A stretch of DNA of 64,000 nucleotides from Pseudarthrobacter defluvii (GCF_030323865.1 NZ_CP066362.1:2480001-2544000); one strand, 5' to 3'; numbered from the stretch's first letter, positions 8,141 through 17,846 are shown. Notes: generated from the letters alone by a model not told the origin. Made by a program: numbers and translations.

Positions 8141-9643
8141 GTGACCTTCATTTCCAAGACCCCACACGCCGACGTTGTCCTGATAGGCGGCGGCATCATG
8201 AGCGCCACGCTGGGGGCATTCCTCAAGCAGTTGGAGCCGGACTGGACCATCTCCCTGTTCGAACGGCTGGACCAGCCGGGGCTCGAAAGCTCAGATCCCT
8301 GGAACAACGCAGGAACGGGCCACGCCGCCCTCTGCGAGCTCAACTACTCCCCCGCAGCCAAGGACGGCTCGGTCAACCCCGCCAAGGCACTGCTCATTAA
8401 CGAACAGTTCCAGCTGTCCCGCCAGTTCTGGTCCCATCTGGTGGACAACAACCTGATCGGGTCACCCAAGGGCTTCATCAACACGGTTCCGCACATGAGC
8501 TTCGTGATCGGCGAGGACCACAGCCGGTTCCTGAAGACCCGCTACGAGGCACTGAAGCCGCACACCCTGTTCCGGAGCATGGAGTTCTCCGAGGACCACG
8601 CGCAGATCGCCAAGTGGGCGCCGCTGATCGTCAAGGGCCGCGACCCCAAGCAGCGCATTGCCGCCACCCGGGCCGCCGAGGGCACGGACGTGGACTTCGG
8701 CGCGCTCACCCGTGAGCTGACCACCTACCTGGGGAACAACGGCGTCGAAATCAACTACGGACACGACGTCACCGGCATCACACGGGCGTCCGACGGCGGC
8801 TGGGACCTGACGCTGAAGTACCCCAAGTCCGGGGAACACGGCAAGATCCACGCCAAGTTCGTTTTCGTCGGCGCCGGCGGCGGTGCCCTGCACCTGCTCC
8901 AGGCGTCCGGCATTCCGGAGAGCAAGGGCTACGGCGGGTTCCCCGTCTCCGGCCAGTTCTTCCGCTGCACCGATGAGACCATCGCCGCCCAGCACAGCGC
9001 CAAGGTGTACGGCCAGGCCTCTGTGGGCGCTCCCCCCATGTCCGTCCCGCACTTGGATACCCGCTACGTCAATGGCAAGCGCTCCCTCCTGTTCGGCCCG
9101 TACGCAGGCTTTTCCACGAACTTCCTGAAGAACGGCTCCTACCTGGACCTGCCCCTGTCCATCCGCCCGGGCAACATCATCCCAATGCTCGCTGTGGCCA
9201 AGGACAACATGGACCTCACCGCCTACCTGGTGAAGGAAGTGGTCAAGAAGCACGGCCAGAAGGTCGAGGCGCTGCGCGAGTACTACCCGGAGGCAAAGGG
9301 CGGGGACTGGGAACTCATCACCGCCGGCCAGCGTGTACAGATCATCAAGAAAGACCCGCAAAAGGGCGGCATCCTTCAGTTCGGAACCGAAGTGATCGCC
9401 GGCCGCGACGGCTCCATCGGTGCGCTCCTGGGCGCTTCGCCCGGAGCCTCGACCGCTGTCCCCATCATGATTGAGCTGCTGCAGAAGACGTTCCCGAAGA
9501 ACTTCAAGGGCTGGCAGTCCAAGCTCAAGGACATGATGCCCGGCTACGGGGTGAAGCTGGATGAAAATCCGGACCTCGCCGCGGAGCTGGAACGGGCCAC
9601 GGCCAAGTCCCTCCAGCTGGAGAGCGTTTCCGCCAGCCACTGA
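8141..9643 (+). CDS. mqo: Malate:quinone oxidoreductase
   Basis: 500 residues. FAD-dependent peripheral membrane enzyme oxidising L-malate to oxaloacetate and passing electrons to menaquinone, a TCA-cycle step. The dinucleotide-binding motif [14 protein letters not shown] is at residues 12-25. [24 protein letters not shown]-like [13 protein letters not shown], and the C-terminal [14 protein letters not shown] are family hallmarks. The GTG at 8141 follows GGAGACTGATC; an upstream in-frame ATG at 8084 has no ribosome-binding site and adds non-homologous residues. Length is normal for the family. Confidence 0.95.
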   Translation: MTFISKTPHADVVLIGGGIMSATLGAFLKQLEPDWTISLFERLDQPGLESSDPWNNAGTGHAALCELNYSPAAKDGSVNPAKALLINEQFQLSRQFWSHLVDNNLIGSPKGFINTVPHMSFVIGEDHSRFLKTRYEALKPHTLFRSMEFSEDHAQIAKWAPLIVKGRDPKQRIAATRAAEGTDVDFGALTRELTTYLGNNGVEINYGHDVTGITRASDGGWDLTLKYPKSGEHGKIHAKFVFVGAGGGALHLLQASGIPESKGYGGFPVSGQFFRCTDETIAAQHSAKVYGQASVGAPPMSVPHLDTRYVNGKRSLLFGPYAGFSTNFLKNGSYLDLPLSIRPGNIIPMLAVAKDNMDLTAYLVKEVVKKHGQKVEALREYYPEAKGGDWELITAGQRVQIIKKDPQKGGILQFGTEVIAGRDGSIGALLGASPGASTAVPIMIELLQKTFPKNFKGWQSKLKDMMPGYGVKLDENPDLAAELERATAKSLQLESVSASH

Positions 9644-9712
9644 CCCTGCCGGGGCCAGCGGCTGGCACCCCCAGGGCATGTACCAGTCACTTAGACCCCC
9701 AGGAGACCACCC

Positions 9713-12700
9713 ATGTTCCGGCTGGCCCACCTTTCCCTGGCGAACCGGGCCCTGATCGCGCTGATCACCGTCTTCGCCTCGGTCTTCGGCGTGATCACCA
9801 TGTCATCGCTGAAACAGGAGCTCATCCCTTCCATTGAGTTTCCGCAGATCACAGTGCTCAGCTCCATGCCGGGCGCATCACCGGAAGTGGTGGACAAGCA
9901 GGTCAGCGGTCCGCTCGAGAAGGCGCTAAACGGGGTGGAGGGGCTGGAATCCACCTCCTCCACGTCGCGCACCGGCGTCTCCCAGATCACCATGGTGTTC
10001 ACCTATGGATCGAACCTGGACCGGGCGCGGAACCAGATCGACCGGGCCATCTCCAACGCCAAGCGGACCCTGCCCAGCGACGTCCAGCCGCAGGCCATCG
10101 CCGGCAGCATCAGCGACTTCCCCATCGTCTTCCTGGCAGTGTCCTCAGACAAGCCGCTCAGCGACCTGAACGCTGACCTGCAGCGCCTCACGGTGCCCCG
10201 GCTGCAGAAGATCGACGGCGTCCGCAGTGCCGACGTGACCGGCGGCGCCTCCCAGCACATCGAGATCCTCCCCCGGGCCGACGCGATGGCGGCGGCAGGG
10301 ACGGGCCTCACCGCCATCAGGGACGCACTGTCCAACAACGGCGCGCTGGTCCCTGCGGGCACCCTTCAAGACCAGGGCAAGACCCTCTCGCTGCAGATCG
10401 GCAGCCCCGTGGATTCCCTGGATGCCATCAAGGCGCTGCCGTTGGCCGGCGCCAAAAACGGCGCCACCATCGGCTCGGTGGCCGACGTATCGATCAAGGA
10501 CGACGAACGTACCTCCATCACCCGCACCAACGGGGCAGAGACCCTTGCCGTCTCCGTCACCAAGAAGCCCGAGGGCGACACGGTGGCAATTTCGCACGCG
10601 GTGCGGGACTCCCTGAATGAACTGGAAGCGGAACTGGGCTCCAACGCCAAGTTCACCCCCGTCTTCGACCAGGCACCCTTCATCGAAAAGTCCATCAAGG
10701 ACCTCACCACCGAAGGCCTGCTGGGACTGGGGTTCGCCGTCGCCGTCATCCTCCTGTTCCTAATGTCCGCCCGTTCCACGCTGGTCACGGCGGTGTCCAT
10801 CCCGTTGTCCCTGCTGATCACCTTCATCGGGCTCTCGGGCACCGGCTACTCCCTGAATATCCTGACGCTGGGCGCGCTCACCATCGCGATCGGCCGGGTG
10901 GTGGACGACTCGATCGTGGTCATCGAAAACATCAAGCGGCACCTGAGCTACGGCGAGGAAAAGTCGACGGCGATCCTCACCGCCATCCGGGAGGTGGCAG
11001 GTGCCATCACGGCGTCCACCCTGACCACGGTGGCGGTGTTCCTGCCCATCGCCTTCGTCGGCGAGCTTGCCGGAGAGCTGTTCAGGCCGTTCGCCCTGAC
11101 GGTCACCATGGCCCTGCTGGCCTCGTTGCTGGTCTCCCTCACCATCGTTCCGGTGCTCGCCTACTGGTTCCTCAAAAACCCCAAGGCCGGCGGGGCCCCC
11201 GCAGGTTCCGCGGATGCCCGGCGGATCGCCGAAGAGGCGAAGGCAAAGGCCCATGACGCCGAGCAGCGCAGCCGCCTGCAGCGCGGCTACCTCCCCATCC
11301 TTCGGTCAACCCAGAAGCACCCGGTCATCACGCTGGTGGCCGCTGTCCTGGTGCTCGGTGCCACCGGCGCCATGACCCCGCTGCTGGCCACGAACCTGCT
11401 GGGCAATTCCGGGCAGAACAGCCTGACGGTCCGCCAGGTGCTGCCGGCCGGCACCAGCCTCGCTGACACGAGTGCTGCCGCCATCCGCCTCGAGGAGGTA
11501 CTGCGCCGCATCGACGGCATCAAGGACGTCCAGGTCACCTCGGGCAACGCCCAGGCCGGCTTTGCCGCCCTCACCTCCACCGGATCCTCCAACTCCACCT
11601 TCACCGTGGTCACGGATGAAAAGGCCGATCAGGAACGGCTCCAGGACACCGTGCGCTCGGAGCTGGCCAAGGTGCCCGACGCCGGCAAGGTTTCCGTAGG
11701 CACCCAGCAGGGCGGCTTCGGCACCTCCTCCACCGTGGACATCACCCTGAAGGCGGCCACCAGCGACGATCTGAAAGCTGCCAGCGACACCATGGTCTCC
11801 GCGATGACCGGCGTGCCCGGCACCAGCGAAGTGGAAAGCAACCTGGCCGCCAGCAACCCGGTGGTGCAGGTCAAGGTGGACCGGGCCAAGGCCACAGCCG
11901 CCGGACTGAACGAGGAACAGGTGGCCGGGGTCCTGGCGTCCACCATCAGTCCCATCCCCGCCGGCACCGTGCGGATCGACACCAACGACTTCCCCGTCCG
12001 GATCGGCCAGGGCACCAAGTTCACCAGCATCGACGCCGTCCGGAACATCCCGCTGCCTGCCGGTGGCCGGCCGGTGACGCTGGGAAGCATCGCCTCAGTG
12101 GAGCAGGTGGACGTGCCCGTCTCCATCACCGCCAGCAATGGTGAGCGCACCGCCAAGGTGTCCATCACGCCGTCGGGCTCCAACCTGGGCGCGGTGAACA
12201 GCGAAGTCCAAAAGCGCCTGGCCGATGTCCAGCTGCCGCCGGGCGTCACCGCAACCATCGGCGGCGCCACCACCCAGCAGGCCGAATCCTTCCGCCAGCT
12301 GGGCCTGGCCCTGCTGGCGGCCATCGCTATCGTGTACGTGATCATGGTGGCCACCTTCAAGTCCCTCATCCAGCCGCTGATCCTGCTGGTCTCGGTTCCG
12401 TTCGCGGCCACCGGTGCCGTGGCCCTGCTGCTGCTCACCGGAGTGCCCCTGGGACTGCCGTCGCTCATCGGCATGCTGATGCTGGTGGGCATCGTGGTCA
12501 CCAACGCGATCGTGCTGATCGACCTGATCAACCAGTACCGGCAGCCGCGCGACGGGCGCCCCGGCATGAACGTGGCGGATGCCATCACCAACGGCGCACG
12601 CCAGCGCCTGCGGCCCATCCTGATGACGGCGCTGGCCACGGTCTTCGCCCTGACCCCCATGGCGCTGGGCCTGACCGGCGGCGGCGGCTTCATCTCGCAG

Positions 12701-12949
12701 CCGCTGGCCGTGGTGGTGATCGGCGGCCTGGTGTCCTCCACCGCCCTGACCCTGATCCTGGTGCCCGTGCTGTACCGGCTGGTGGAGGGGCGGCGGGAGA
12801 AGAAGGCTCTGCTGAGGGACCTTCAGGCCCGCCCGGAAGCCAGCGTGAAGACAGGCCCGGGTCCCGACGTCGACGCCGAGTTCAGGGACTGGACCACCGG
12901 CCAGGTCCCCAAGGTCAGCGGCCGCCGGGCCGCACCCGGCGCCGAATAG
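9713..12949 (+). CDS. RND efflux transporter, HAE1 type (SwrC-like)
   Basis: 1078 residues with 12 membrane segments in two homologous halves and two large extracytoplasmic loops. The proton-relay pair is visible in GRVVDDSIVVIENI (about D396/D397), and AFRALLLS-type helices flank it. The AcrB superfamily exports drugs, lipopeptides or fatty acids by proton antiport. In a Gram-positive host the closest functional model is SwrC of Bacillus. No adaptor or outer-membrane partner is encoded nearby, as expected for such hosts. AGGAG precedes the ATG by 7 nt. It is followed by its own terminator. The substrate cannot be inferred. Confidence 0.92.
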   Translation: MFRLAHLSLANRALIALITVFASVFGVITMSSLKQELIPSIEFPQITVLSSMPGASPEVVDKQVSGPLEKALNGVEGLESTSSTSRTGVSQITMVFTYGSNLDRARNQIDRAISNAKRTLPSDVQPQAIAGSISDFPIVFLAVSSDKPLSDLNADLQRLTVPRLQKIDGVRSADVTGGASQHIEILPRADAMAAAGTGLTAIRDALSNNGALVPAGTLQDQGKTLSLQIGSPVDSLDAIKALPLAGAKNGATIGSVADVSIKDDERTSITRTNGAETLAVSVTKKPEGDTVAISHAVRDSLNELEAELGSNAKFTPVFDQAPFIEKSIKDLTTEGLLGLGFAVAVILLFLMSARSTLVTAVSIPLSLLITFIGLSGTGYSLNILTLGALTIAIGRVVDDSIVVIENIKRHLSYGEEKSTAILTAIREVAGAITASTLTTVAVFLPIAFVGELAGELFRPFALTVTMALLASLLVSLTIVPVLAYWFLKNPKAGGAPAGSADARRIAEEAKAKAHDAEQRSRLQRGYLPILRSTQKHPVITLVAAVLVLGATGAMTPLLATNLLGNSGQNSLTVRQVLPAGTSLADTSAAAIRLEEVLRRIDGIKDVQVTSGNAQAGFAALTSTGSSNSTFTVVTDEKADQERLQDTVRSELAKVPDAGKVSVGTQQGGFGTSSTVDITLKAATSDDLKAASDTMVSAMTGVPGTSEVESNLAASNPVVQVKVDRAKATAAGLNEEQVAGVLASTISPIPAGTVRIDTNDFPVRIGQGTKFTSIDAVRNIPLPAGGRPVTLGSIASVEQVDVPVSITASNGERTAKVSITPSGSNLGAVNSEVQKRLADVQLPPGVTATIGGATTQQAESFRQLGLALLAAIAIVYVIMVATFKSLIQPLILLVSVPFAATGAVALLLLTGVPLGLPSLIGMLMLVGIVVTNAIVLIDLINQYRQPRDGRPGMNVADAITNGARQRLRPILMTALATVFALTPMALGLTGGGGFISQPLAVVVIGGLVSSTALTLILVPVLYRLVEGRREKKALLRDLQARPEASVKTGPGPDVDAEFRDWTTGQVPKVSGRRAAPGAE

Positions 12950-12964
12950 GCCCCCTCCCCAAAC

Positions 12965-12995
12965 GATGCCCGCACCGCCCTGCGGTGCGGGCATC
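12965..12995 (+). terminator. Terminator of the RND gene
   Basis: GATGCCCGCACCGC pairs perfectly with GCGGTGCGGGCATC around a short loop, 16 nt after the stop. There is no T run, so it may act with Rho or simply protect the 3' end. Confidence 0.7.
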
Positions 12996-13067
12996 GCCGG
13001 TTAATGCGTGGTCCGGCGGCGGGCCTGGGCCGGGAATAATGACCGCCGCCCAGTGTTACAGAAGGCA

Positions 13068-13087
13068 ATAGATGCAAATGCATCTAT
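13068..13087. promoter_or_regulatory. Perfect palindromic operator before the luciferase-like gene
   Basis: ATAGATGCA-AA-TGCATCTAT, a perfect 9-bp inverted repeat with a 2-nt centre, lies 54 nt before the monooxygenase ATG and in the promoter zone. Size and symmetry suit a MarR dimer, and a marR gene is the last gene of this two-gene operon, so autorepression is the simplest reading. Confidence 0.7.
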
Positions 13088-13140
13088 ATTGGTCTAGACT
13101 GAAACCAAGCCCAGCAAGTCCAGGAACGGAAAGGCACGCC

Positions 13141-14250
13141 ATGCAGATCGGTGTTTTCAGCGTCAGCGACATCACCACGGACCCCACCACGGGCCGCACC
13201 CCCACCGAGCACGAACGCATCAAGGCCTCGGTGGCCATCGCCAAAAAGGTCGAGGAAATCGGCATGGATGTCTACGCCCTGGGCGAGCACCACAACCGGC
13301 CCTTCTTCTCCTCCTCCCCCACCACCACCCTGGCCTACATCGCAGCGCAGACCGAACGGATCATCCTTTCCACGGCCACCACCCTGATCACCACGAATGA
13401 CCCCGTGAAGATCGCCGAGGACTTCGCCATGCTCCAGCACCTCGCGGACGGGCGCGTGGACCTGGTCCTTGGCCGCGGCAACACAGCCCCCGTGTACCCC
13501 TGGTTCGGCAAGAACATCCAGGACGGCGTGGAACTGGCCATCGAGAACTACAGCCTCCTGCGCAAGCTCTGGGACGAGGACACCGTGAACTGGTCCGGCA
13601 AGTTCCGCACCCCGCTGCAGAACTTCACCTCCACACCCCGGCCGCTGGACGGCGTAGCCCCTTTCGTATGGCACGGCTCCATCCGCACCCCGCAGATTGC
13701 CGAGGTGGCGGCCTACTTTGGTGACGGCTTCTTCGCCAACAACATCTTCTGGCCCAAGGAGCACTACCAGCAGCTGATCGGCCTTTACCGCGAGCGGTAC
13801 GAGCACTATGGCCACGGCAAGGCGGACCAGGCCATCGTGGGCCTCGGCGGCCAGTTCTTCATGCGGAAGAACTCGCAGGACGCCGTGAAGGAATTCCGGC
13901 CGTACTTCGACAACGCCCCCGTCTACGGCCACGGACCGTCCCTCGAGGACTTCACCTCGCAGACCCCGCTGACCGTGGGAAGCCCGCAGGAGGTCATCGA
14001 AAAGACCCTGACCTTCCGCGAATACTTCGGTGACTACCAGCGCCAGCTGTTCCTGATCGACCACGCCGGCCTGCCGCTGAAGACTGTACTGGAGCAGCTG
14101 GACCTGTTCGGCGAGGAAGTCCTGCCCGTGCTGCGGAAGGAATACGCGGCCCTCAAGCCGGCGCACGTCCCGGAACCGCCCACCCACGCCGGCCGCGTGG
14201 CAGCCCTCCTGGCATCGCCGGACGCCGCAGAAGCCACCTCGGAGGCGTAA
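13141..14250 (+). CDS. LLM-class FMN-dependent monooxygenase (CE1758-like)
   Basis: 369-residue bacterial luciferase-like TIM barrel: MQIGVFSVSDI, YALGEHHNRPFFSSSP, TTLITTNDPVKIAEDFA, GRVDLVLGRGN and SPQEVIEKTL are typical. Such enzymes use reduced flavin and O2 to oxidise small organic molecules; the substrate is unknown. The internal ATG at 13141 is preferred over 13072: it follows GGAAAGG, and the longer form would translate across the operator. Its stop overlaps the marR start (TAATG), implying translational coupling and shared control. Confidence 0.9.
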   Translation: MQIGVFSVSDITTDPTTGRTPTEHERIKASVAIAKKVEEIGMDVYALGEHHNRPFFSSSPTTTLAYIAAQTERIILSTATTLITTNDPVKIAEDFAMLQHLADGRVDLVLGRGNTAPVYPWFGKNIQDGVELAIENYSLLRKLWDEDTVNWSGKFRTPLQNFTSTPRPLDGVAPFVWHGSIRTPQIAEVAAYFGDGFFANNIFWPKEHYQQLIGLYRERYEHYGHGKADQAIVGLGGQFFMRKNSQDAVKEFRPYFDNAPVYGHGPSLEDFTSQTPLTVGSPQEVIEKTLTFREYFGDYQRQLFLIDHAGLPLKTVLEQLDLFGEEVLPVLRKEYAALKPAHVPEPPTHAGRVAALLASPDAAEATSEA

Positions 14251-14723
14251 TGGCTGCGGGAGGATCGGAATCGCCGGTGCGGCTGGCGGCGGAGACGTGG
14301 GAATCGCTGTTCCGGGCGCAGGTTGCCGTGATGCGGAAGCTGCAGTCCGGGCCGGCGTTCCGGAAGCTGGCCCTCAATGAGTACGACGTGCTCTTCACGC
14401 TCTCCCGTTGCCCGTCTGGCTGGCTGCGGCTCAACGAGCTCAACGACAACGTCCTGTTGAGCCAGTCCAGCCTCAGCAGGCTGGTGGAGCGGCTCGAAAA
14501 GCGGGGGCTGGTGGCCCGGATGCCCGCGCCGGAGGACGGCCGTGGCGTGTTGCTGCAACTGACGGACGAAGGGCGGGAGCTGCAGAAGGAGATCGGCCGC
14601 GAGCACGTGCGGGACATCTCGGCGCTGGTGGGGCCGGCACTGACGGCTGCCGAGCAGAAGGAACTGATGCGGCTTACGGACAAGCTGCGGAGTTCACTGG
14701 GCCCGCTGCCGCGGAAGCGCTAG
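14250..14723 (+). CDS. MarR family regulator coupled to the monooxygenase
   Basis: 157 residues. The winged helix comprises LNEYDVLFTLSRCPSGWLRL, then NELNDNVLLSQSSLSRLVER, then the wing EDGRGVLLQLTDEGRELQ. It overlaps the preceding stop by 1 nt, so it is made with the enzyme it probably represses through the palindrome at 13068-13087. A lone cysteine (about C54, LSRCPSG) precedes the recognition helix and could sense oxidants, but this is speculative. The stop overlaps the convergent transglutaminase stop. Confidence 0.92.
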   Translation: MAAGGSESPVRLAAETWESLFRAQVAVMRKLQSGPAFRKLALNEYDVLFTLSRCPSGWLRLNELNDNVLLSQSSLSRLVERLEKRGLVARMPAPEDGRGVLLQLTDEGRELQKEIGREHVRDISALVGPALTAAEQKELMRLTDKLRSSLGPLPRKR

Positions 14724-15526
14724 CCGAGCTGCACCAGCCGTGCAGGATCCTCGGCCGGCAGGTCCCCGTTGACCACCGCGGTGACTTTCAGCTGGTTCAG
14801 CACCAGGCTGCCGCCCACCGTGGAAAGGAAGGCCGTGTCCGATGAGTCGCGGCCGGCGGTAATGCGCAGCATCGACTCCCGCGGGGCCAACCCCGTGGGG
14901 TCGATAATGTGCCAGGCGCCCTCCACGTAGGCTTCGGCCACCGCGTGGAAGTCCATGGGGTTCAGGCCTGGAGCGTAAACCGCGGCCAGGCGGGCGGGGA
15001 TGTCCTTGGAGCGGAGCAGCGCGATGGCCAGGTGTGCGAAGTCCCGGCAGACGCCGCGCCTGCTGAGCAGGGTTTCCACCGCACCGTCAGTGCCGCGGGA
15101 AGAACCGCTGATGTACCGCAGTTCACCGTTGACCCAGTCACGGACAGCGTGGACCAGGTCCGCACCCTGGATCCCCTCGAACTCGGCGTAGGACGTGGGC
15201 AGCAGCCGGTCCGATTCGGCGTAGCGGCTTGGACGCACGTACCGGATCCGGTCCGCCAGGCTGGCCTCTTCCGGCACGCCCCGCCCGGTCACCGTGGCTG
15301 AGTATTCCACCGTGACGTCGGTGGGTTCGGAGAACTCCATGTAGTGGAACCGGCCGCCGTGGTGGTCCGACACATCCGTGAGTGGAACGTCCGCTCCGCC
15401 TGCGGTGACGGACAGGGTTTCCTCGAAGGACGAGTAGCCGCTGTTCCTCGCTACGGCGATGGCCATGGCCACCTTGGTGTTGGCGATGGTCCTGAAAACC
15501 AGGCGTGCGGAAACAGAGCGTTCCAT
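14720..15526 (-). CDS. Transglutaminase-like cysteine protease family protein
   Basis: 268 residues with an N-terminal beta-rich region (about 1-95) and a C-terminal transglutaminase-like domain. The triad is intact: C160 in RRGVCRDFAH, H194 in MDFHAV and D209 in IIDPTGL. Bacterial members are thought to act as peptidases or crosslinking enzymes; the substrate is not known. There is no signal peptide, so it is cytoplasmic. The ATG at 15526 follows GGAGAGAC. The gene meets marR head to tail with 4 nt of overlap. Confidence 0.92.
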   Translation of the reverse strand: MERSVSARLVFRTIANTKVAMAIAVARNSGYSSFEETLSVTAGGADVPLTDVSDHHGGRFHYMEFSEPTDVTVEYSATVTGRGVPEEASLADRIRYVRPSRYAESDRLLPTSYAEFEGIQGADLVHAVRDWVNGELRYISGSSRGTDGAVETLLSRRGVCRDFAHLAIALLRSKDIPARLAAVYAPGLNPMDFHAVAEAYVEGAWHIIDPTGLAPRESMLRITAGRDSSDTAFLSTVGGSLVLNQLKVTAVVNGDLPAEDPARLVQLG

Positions 15527-15597
15527 GTCTCTCCGGGGGTGTTGGGGGCGGACGGAAAGTCGCGTGCCCCGGCACCGGGTGAGTGCGGGAAGCGGGA

Positions 15598-16422
15598 CTA
15601 GTTTTTGACCTTCAGCGACATTAGCATCCGCTGCACGTTGGCGAAGTCACTGCTCTCGTTGACGTACTGCGCCGCCTGGCCCAGGGTGTCAAAGGCCTTC
15701 GCCGGAGCCACTTTCTGGTCCGGGGCGAAGGCTGTGAGCGCCACCAGGTCGCCGAAGGAGTAGTCCCCCTTGCCGGCGGGGCCGCGAACCACGTTCCGCA
15801 GTTCGCACGCCTTGCCGTCCGCTCCACCCACCAGGTTAGTGATGCCGTAGGAACCGAAGTAGCGGTAGCCCTGGATCACCCGGTAGACCATCCGCGGCGG
15901 GATGGTTCCCTCCCCGCCCTGCGCGGCGAGCTCGAACGGTACGCTGCTGATCACGGTGTACGGGTGCTTTGCGCTGTCCGGGCAGTCAGCGGACGACGGC
16001 GGGAGTCCCGTCCTGAGTGCGGCAACGAAGGTACCGTCTGGCTTCTTCACGTCGACCTTCAGTCCGCCGGGAAGGACGCCTTCCTCCGGCGGCACGGATT
16101 GGGCGATCCAGTCCGCCGGCAGGTCGAAGCTGACTGTCTTGGCGGAGTCCGAGAACGTCTTCCAGGCAGCGGCGGTGGCCGCGCCCTCCGGTGCGGCCGG
16201 CGTTGCGGAGGTGGATGCAGCGCTGCTCCCGGTTGCACCCGGGGTGGCTCCCTGCGTTGGGCTGCCGGACGTTGCAACCCCGTTCGCAGCCGCTCCGGAG
16301 GGTGCCGGCTGCGCTGTCCAGCCAGGACTTCCGGCCGGTGTTCCGGAGCACGCCGCCAGGAAAACTGCGGCGGCAACAAGAGACGCGCCGGAAAGGACGG
16401 TGGATGCTGCCTTGCCTGTCAT
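15598..16422 (-). CDS. Secreted lipoprotein of unknown function
   Basis: 274 residues. The lipobox FLAAC (C25) is followed by an Ala/Ser/Thr/Gly-rich linker to about residue 85, then a folded domain beginning WKTFSDSAKTVSFDLPADW and ending QRMLMSLKVKN. The start is set by TAGGCT (complement of 16430-16435) 7 nt before the ATG at 16422; the frame is open further upstream, but that would lie before transcription starts. The domain has a PsbP/LpqN-like look (a sodium-induced surface stress response in FDLPADW), but I do not recognise the family securely. Confidence 0.8.
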   Translation of the reverse strand: MTGKAASTVLSGASLVAAAVFLAACSGTPAGSPGWTAQPAPSGAAANGVATSGSPTQGATPGATGSSAASTSATPAAPEGAATAAAWKTFSDSAKTVSFDLPADWIAQSVPPEEGVLPGGLKVDVKKPDGTFVAALRTGLPPSSADCPDSAKHPYTVISSVPFELAAQGGEGTIPPRMVYRVIQGYRYFGSYGITNLVGGADGKACELRNVVRGPAGKGDYSFGDLVALTAFAPDQKVAPAKAFDTLGQAAQYVNESSDFANVQRMLMSLKVKN

Positions 16423-16593
16423 GGAAGCCAGCCTAGCGGCGCTCCGTCCGCTCTCCTGCGCGCACGCGGGGGTGTTTTCGACATCATTGGCGCGCCCCTC
16501 CGCCAGCCGCCTGACCAGCTCCCAACCCGGGCACGTGCCCGCCGTGCCGCCGTCGGACATTTACCACCCCGGGCTGGGACTAGGCTGGAAGCT
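16423..16593. promoter_or_regulatory. Divergent leaderless promoters, lipoprotein / DUF1684
   Basis: The 171-bp gap carries TAGGCT on both strands: minus at 16430-16435 and plus at 16581-16586, each exactly 7 nt from its start codon. Both transcripts are therefore predicted to lack a 5' leader. Confidence 0.55.
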
Positions 16594-17271
16594 ATGGCGG
16601 AAGAGCAGACCGGCGCAGCCGAAGAGAATCCCGCGGACAACTCCGCCCTGAACATGTCCGCCGTGGACGTCGCCGACTGGCGGCTGCGGACCTTTGCGCT
16701 GTACGACGCCGTCCGCCGGATCTCTGCAGAGAGCCCGTCCGAGGCCCACTCTTACTGGCGCCACCAGCGCGACCTGATGTTCGCCACCCACCCCGCGTCC
16801 GCGCTCACCGCAGCGGACAAGGCGCACTTCTCCGGCCTGAAGACCGCCGACTACGATCCCATCTACCGCTTCCACGTGCCGCTGACCAAAGAGGGTGCCG
16901 GCAGGGAAATGAGTGTCGATACCGGGACCGACGGCGTGGTCCACTTTGTCCGGCTGGGCACCTTTGATCTTCCGGAGATGGGCCAGTTGGGTGTGTGGAA
17001 GATCCATGGCTACGGCGGGGGCATCTTCGTCCCGTTCCGGGACGCCACGGCCGGCCAGCCGGGTGGAAGCTACGGGGCGGGCCGCTACCTGCTGGACACC
17101 ATCAAGGGTGCCTTCCATGGCCTCAACGGCAGCGGCCCCGATGCCACGTTCGTCCTGGACTTCAACTTTGCGTACAACCCGTCCTGCGCCTATAACGAAG
17201 CGTGGGCCTGCCCCCTGCCCGGGCCGTCCAACCGGCTGGCAGTGGACATCCCCGTGGGCGAGCTGTACTGA
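16594..17271 (+). CDS. DUF1684 domain protein
   Basis: 225 residues. WRLRTFALYDAVRRI, YWRHQRDLMFATHPAS and the C-terminal FAYNPSCAYNEAWACPLPG define the DUF1684 family, a compact beta-rich protein of unknown function found widely in Actinobacteria and Bacteroidetes. No signal peptide. TAGGCT plus 7 nt before the ATG indicates leaderless translation, which also rejects upstream in-frame starts. It is followed by gtrA on the same strand after 86 nt. Confidence 0.9.
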   Translation: MAEEQTGAAEENPADNSALNMSAVDVADWRLRTFALYDAVRRISAESPSEAHSYWRHQRDLMFATHPASALTAADKAHFSGLKTADYDPIYRFHVPLTKEGAGREMSVDTGTDGVVHFVRLGTFDLPEMGQLGVWKIHGYGGGIFVPFRDATAGQPGGSYGAGRYLLDTIKGAFHGLNGSGPDATFVLDFNFAYNPSCAYNEAWACPLPGPSNRLAVDIPVGELY

Positions 17272-17357
17272 CCTATGGCGGGTCTTTACAGGGCTTCCGG
17301 GTGCGCAGCTTTGCTGGTCCCTGCCCGCGGCACTGACAATTTTGCCGGTGCCTCCGC

Positions 17358-17846
17358 GTGATGGAGGGAACGCCAGCACCGGCAGGGCCGGAGACCACCA
17401 CCCGGCGTCTTCCCGCCACCAGGCACTACCCCGGGGTCCTGCGCTTTCCCGTCGTCCGGCAGCTGATCCGCTTCTCCGGCGTCGGCGTCATCTGCACGGC
17501 GGCGTCCCTGGGAATCTATGCGCTGCTGCGGCCCTGGCTTGGCGCGCAGCTGGCCAACGCGGTGGCACTGGTCCTTACGTCCCTGCTGAACACGGCCCTG
17601 AACCGGCGGCTGACCTTCAAGATCGCCGGCCAACAGCGCCGCACGCGGGACCACCTCAACGGCCTGGTGGTGATCGGCGTGGCCCTGGTGATTACCGGCA
17701 GCAGCCTCGGTGTGCTGCACTGGTTCAATCCGCACGCCACGGTAGGGGACGAACTCGTTGCCACCACGCTGTCCGGGTTCCTCGCCACCGCTGTGCGGTT
17801 CAGCATGCTGCGGCACTGGATCTTCCGCCGGGCACGGCACCGCTGA
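17358..17846 (+). CDS. GtrA family membrane protein
   Basis: 162 residues with four membrane helices (about 35-57, 62-82, 100-118, 130-150) and the family motif LNTALNRRLTF between helices 2 and 3. GtrA-like proteins are thought to flip or escort polyprenyl-linked sugars for surface glycan glycosylation. GTG at 17358 or ATG at 17361 could start it; the products differ by one residue. No glycosyltransferase partner is adjacent. Confidence 0.88.
   Translation: MMEGTPAPAGPETTTRRLPATRHYPGVLRFPVVRQLIRFSGVGVICTAASLGIYALLRPWLGAQLANAVALVLTSLLNTALNRRLTFKIAGQQRRTRDHLNGLVVIGVALVITGSSLGVLHWFNPHATVGDELVATTLSGFLATAVRFSMLRHWIFRRARHR

Noticed and set aside
13141..14250. Bioluminescence or secondary-metabolite cluster
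   Set aside because: The luciferase-like enzyme has no luxB/C/D/E partners or biosynthetic core genes; it pairs only with its regulator.
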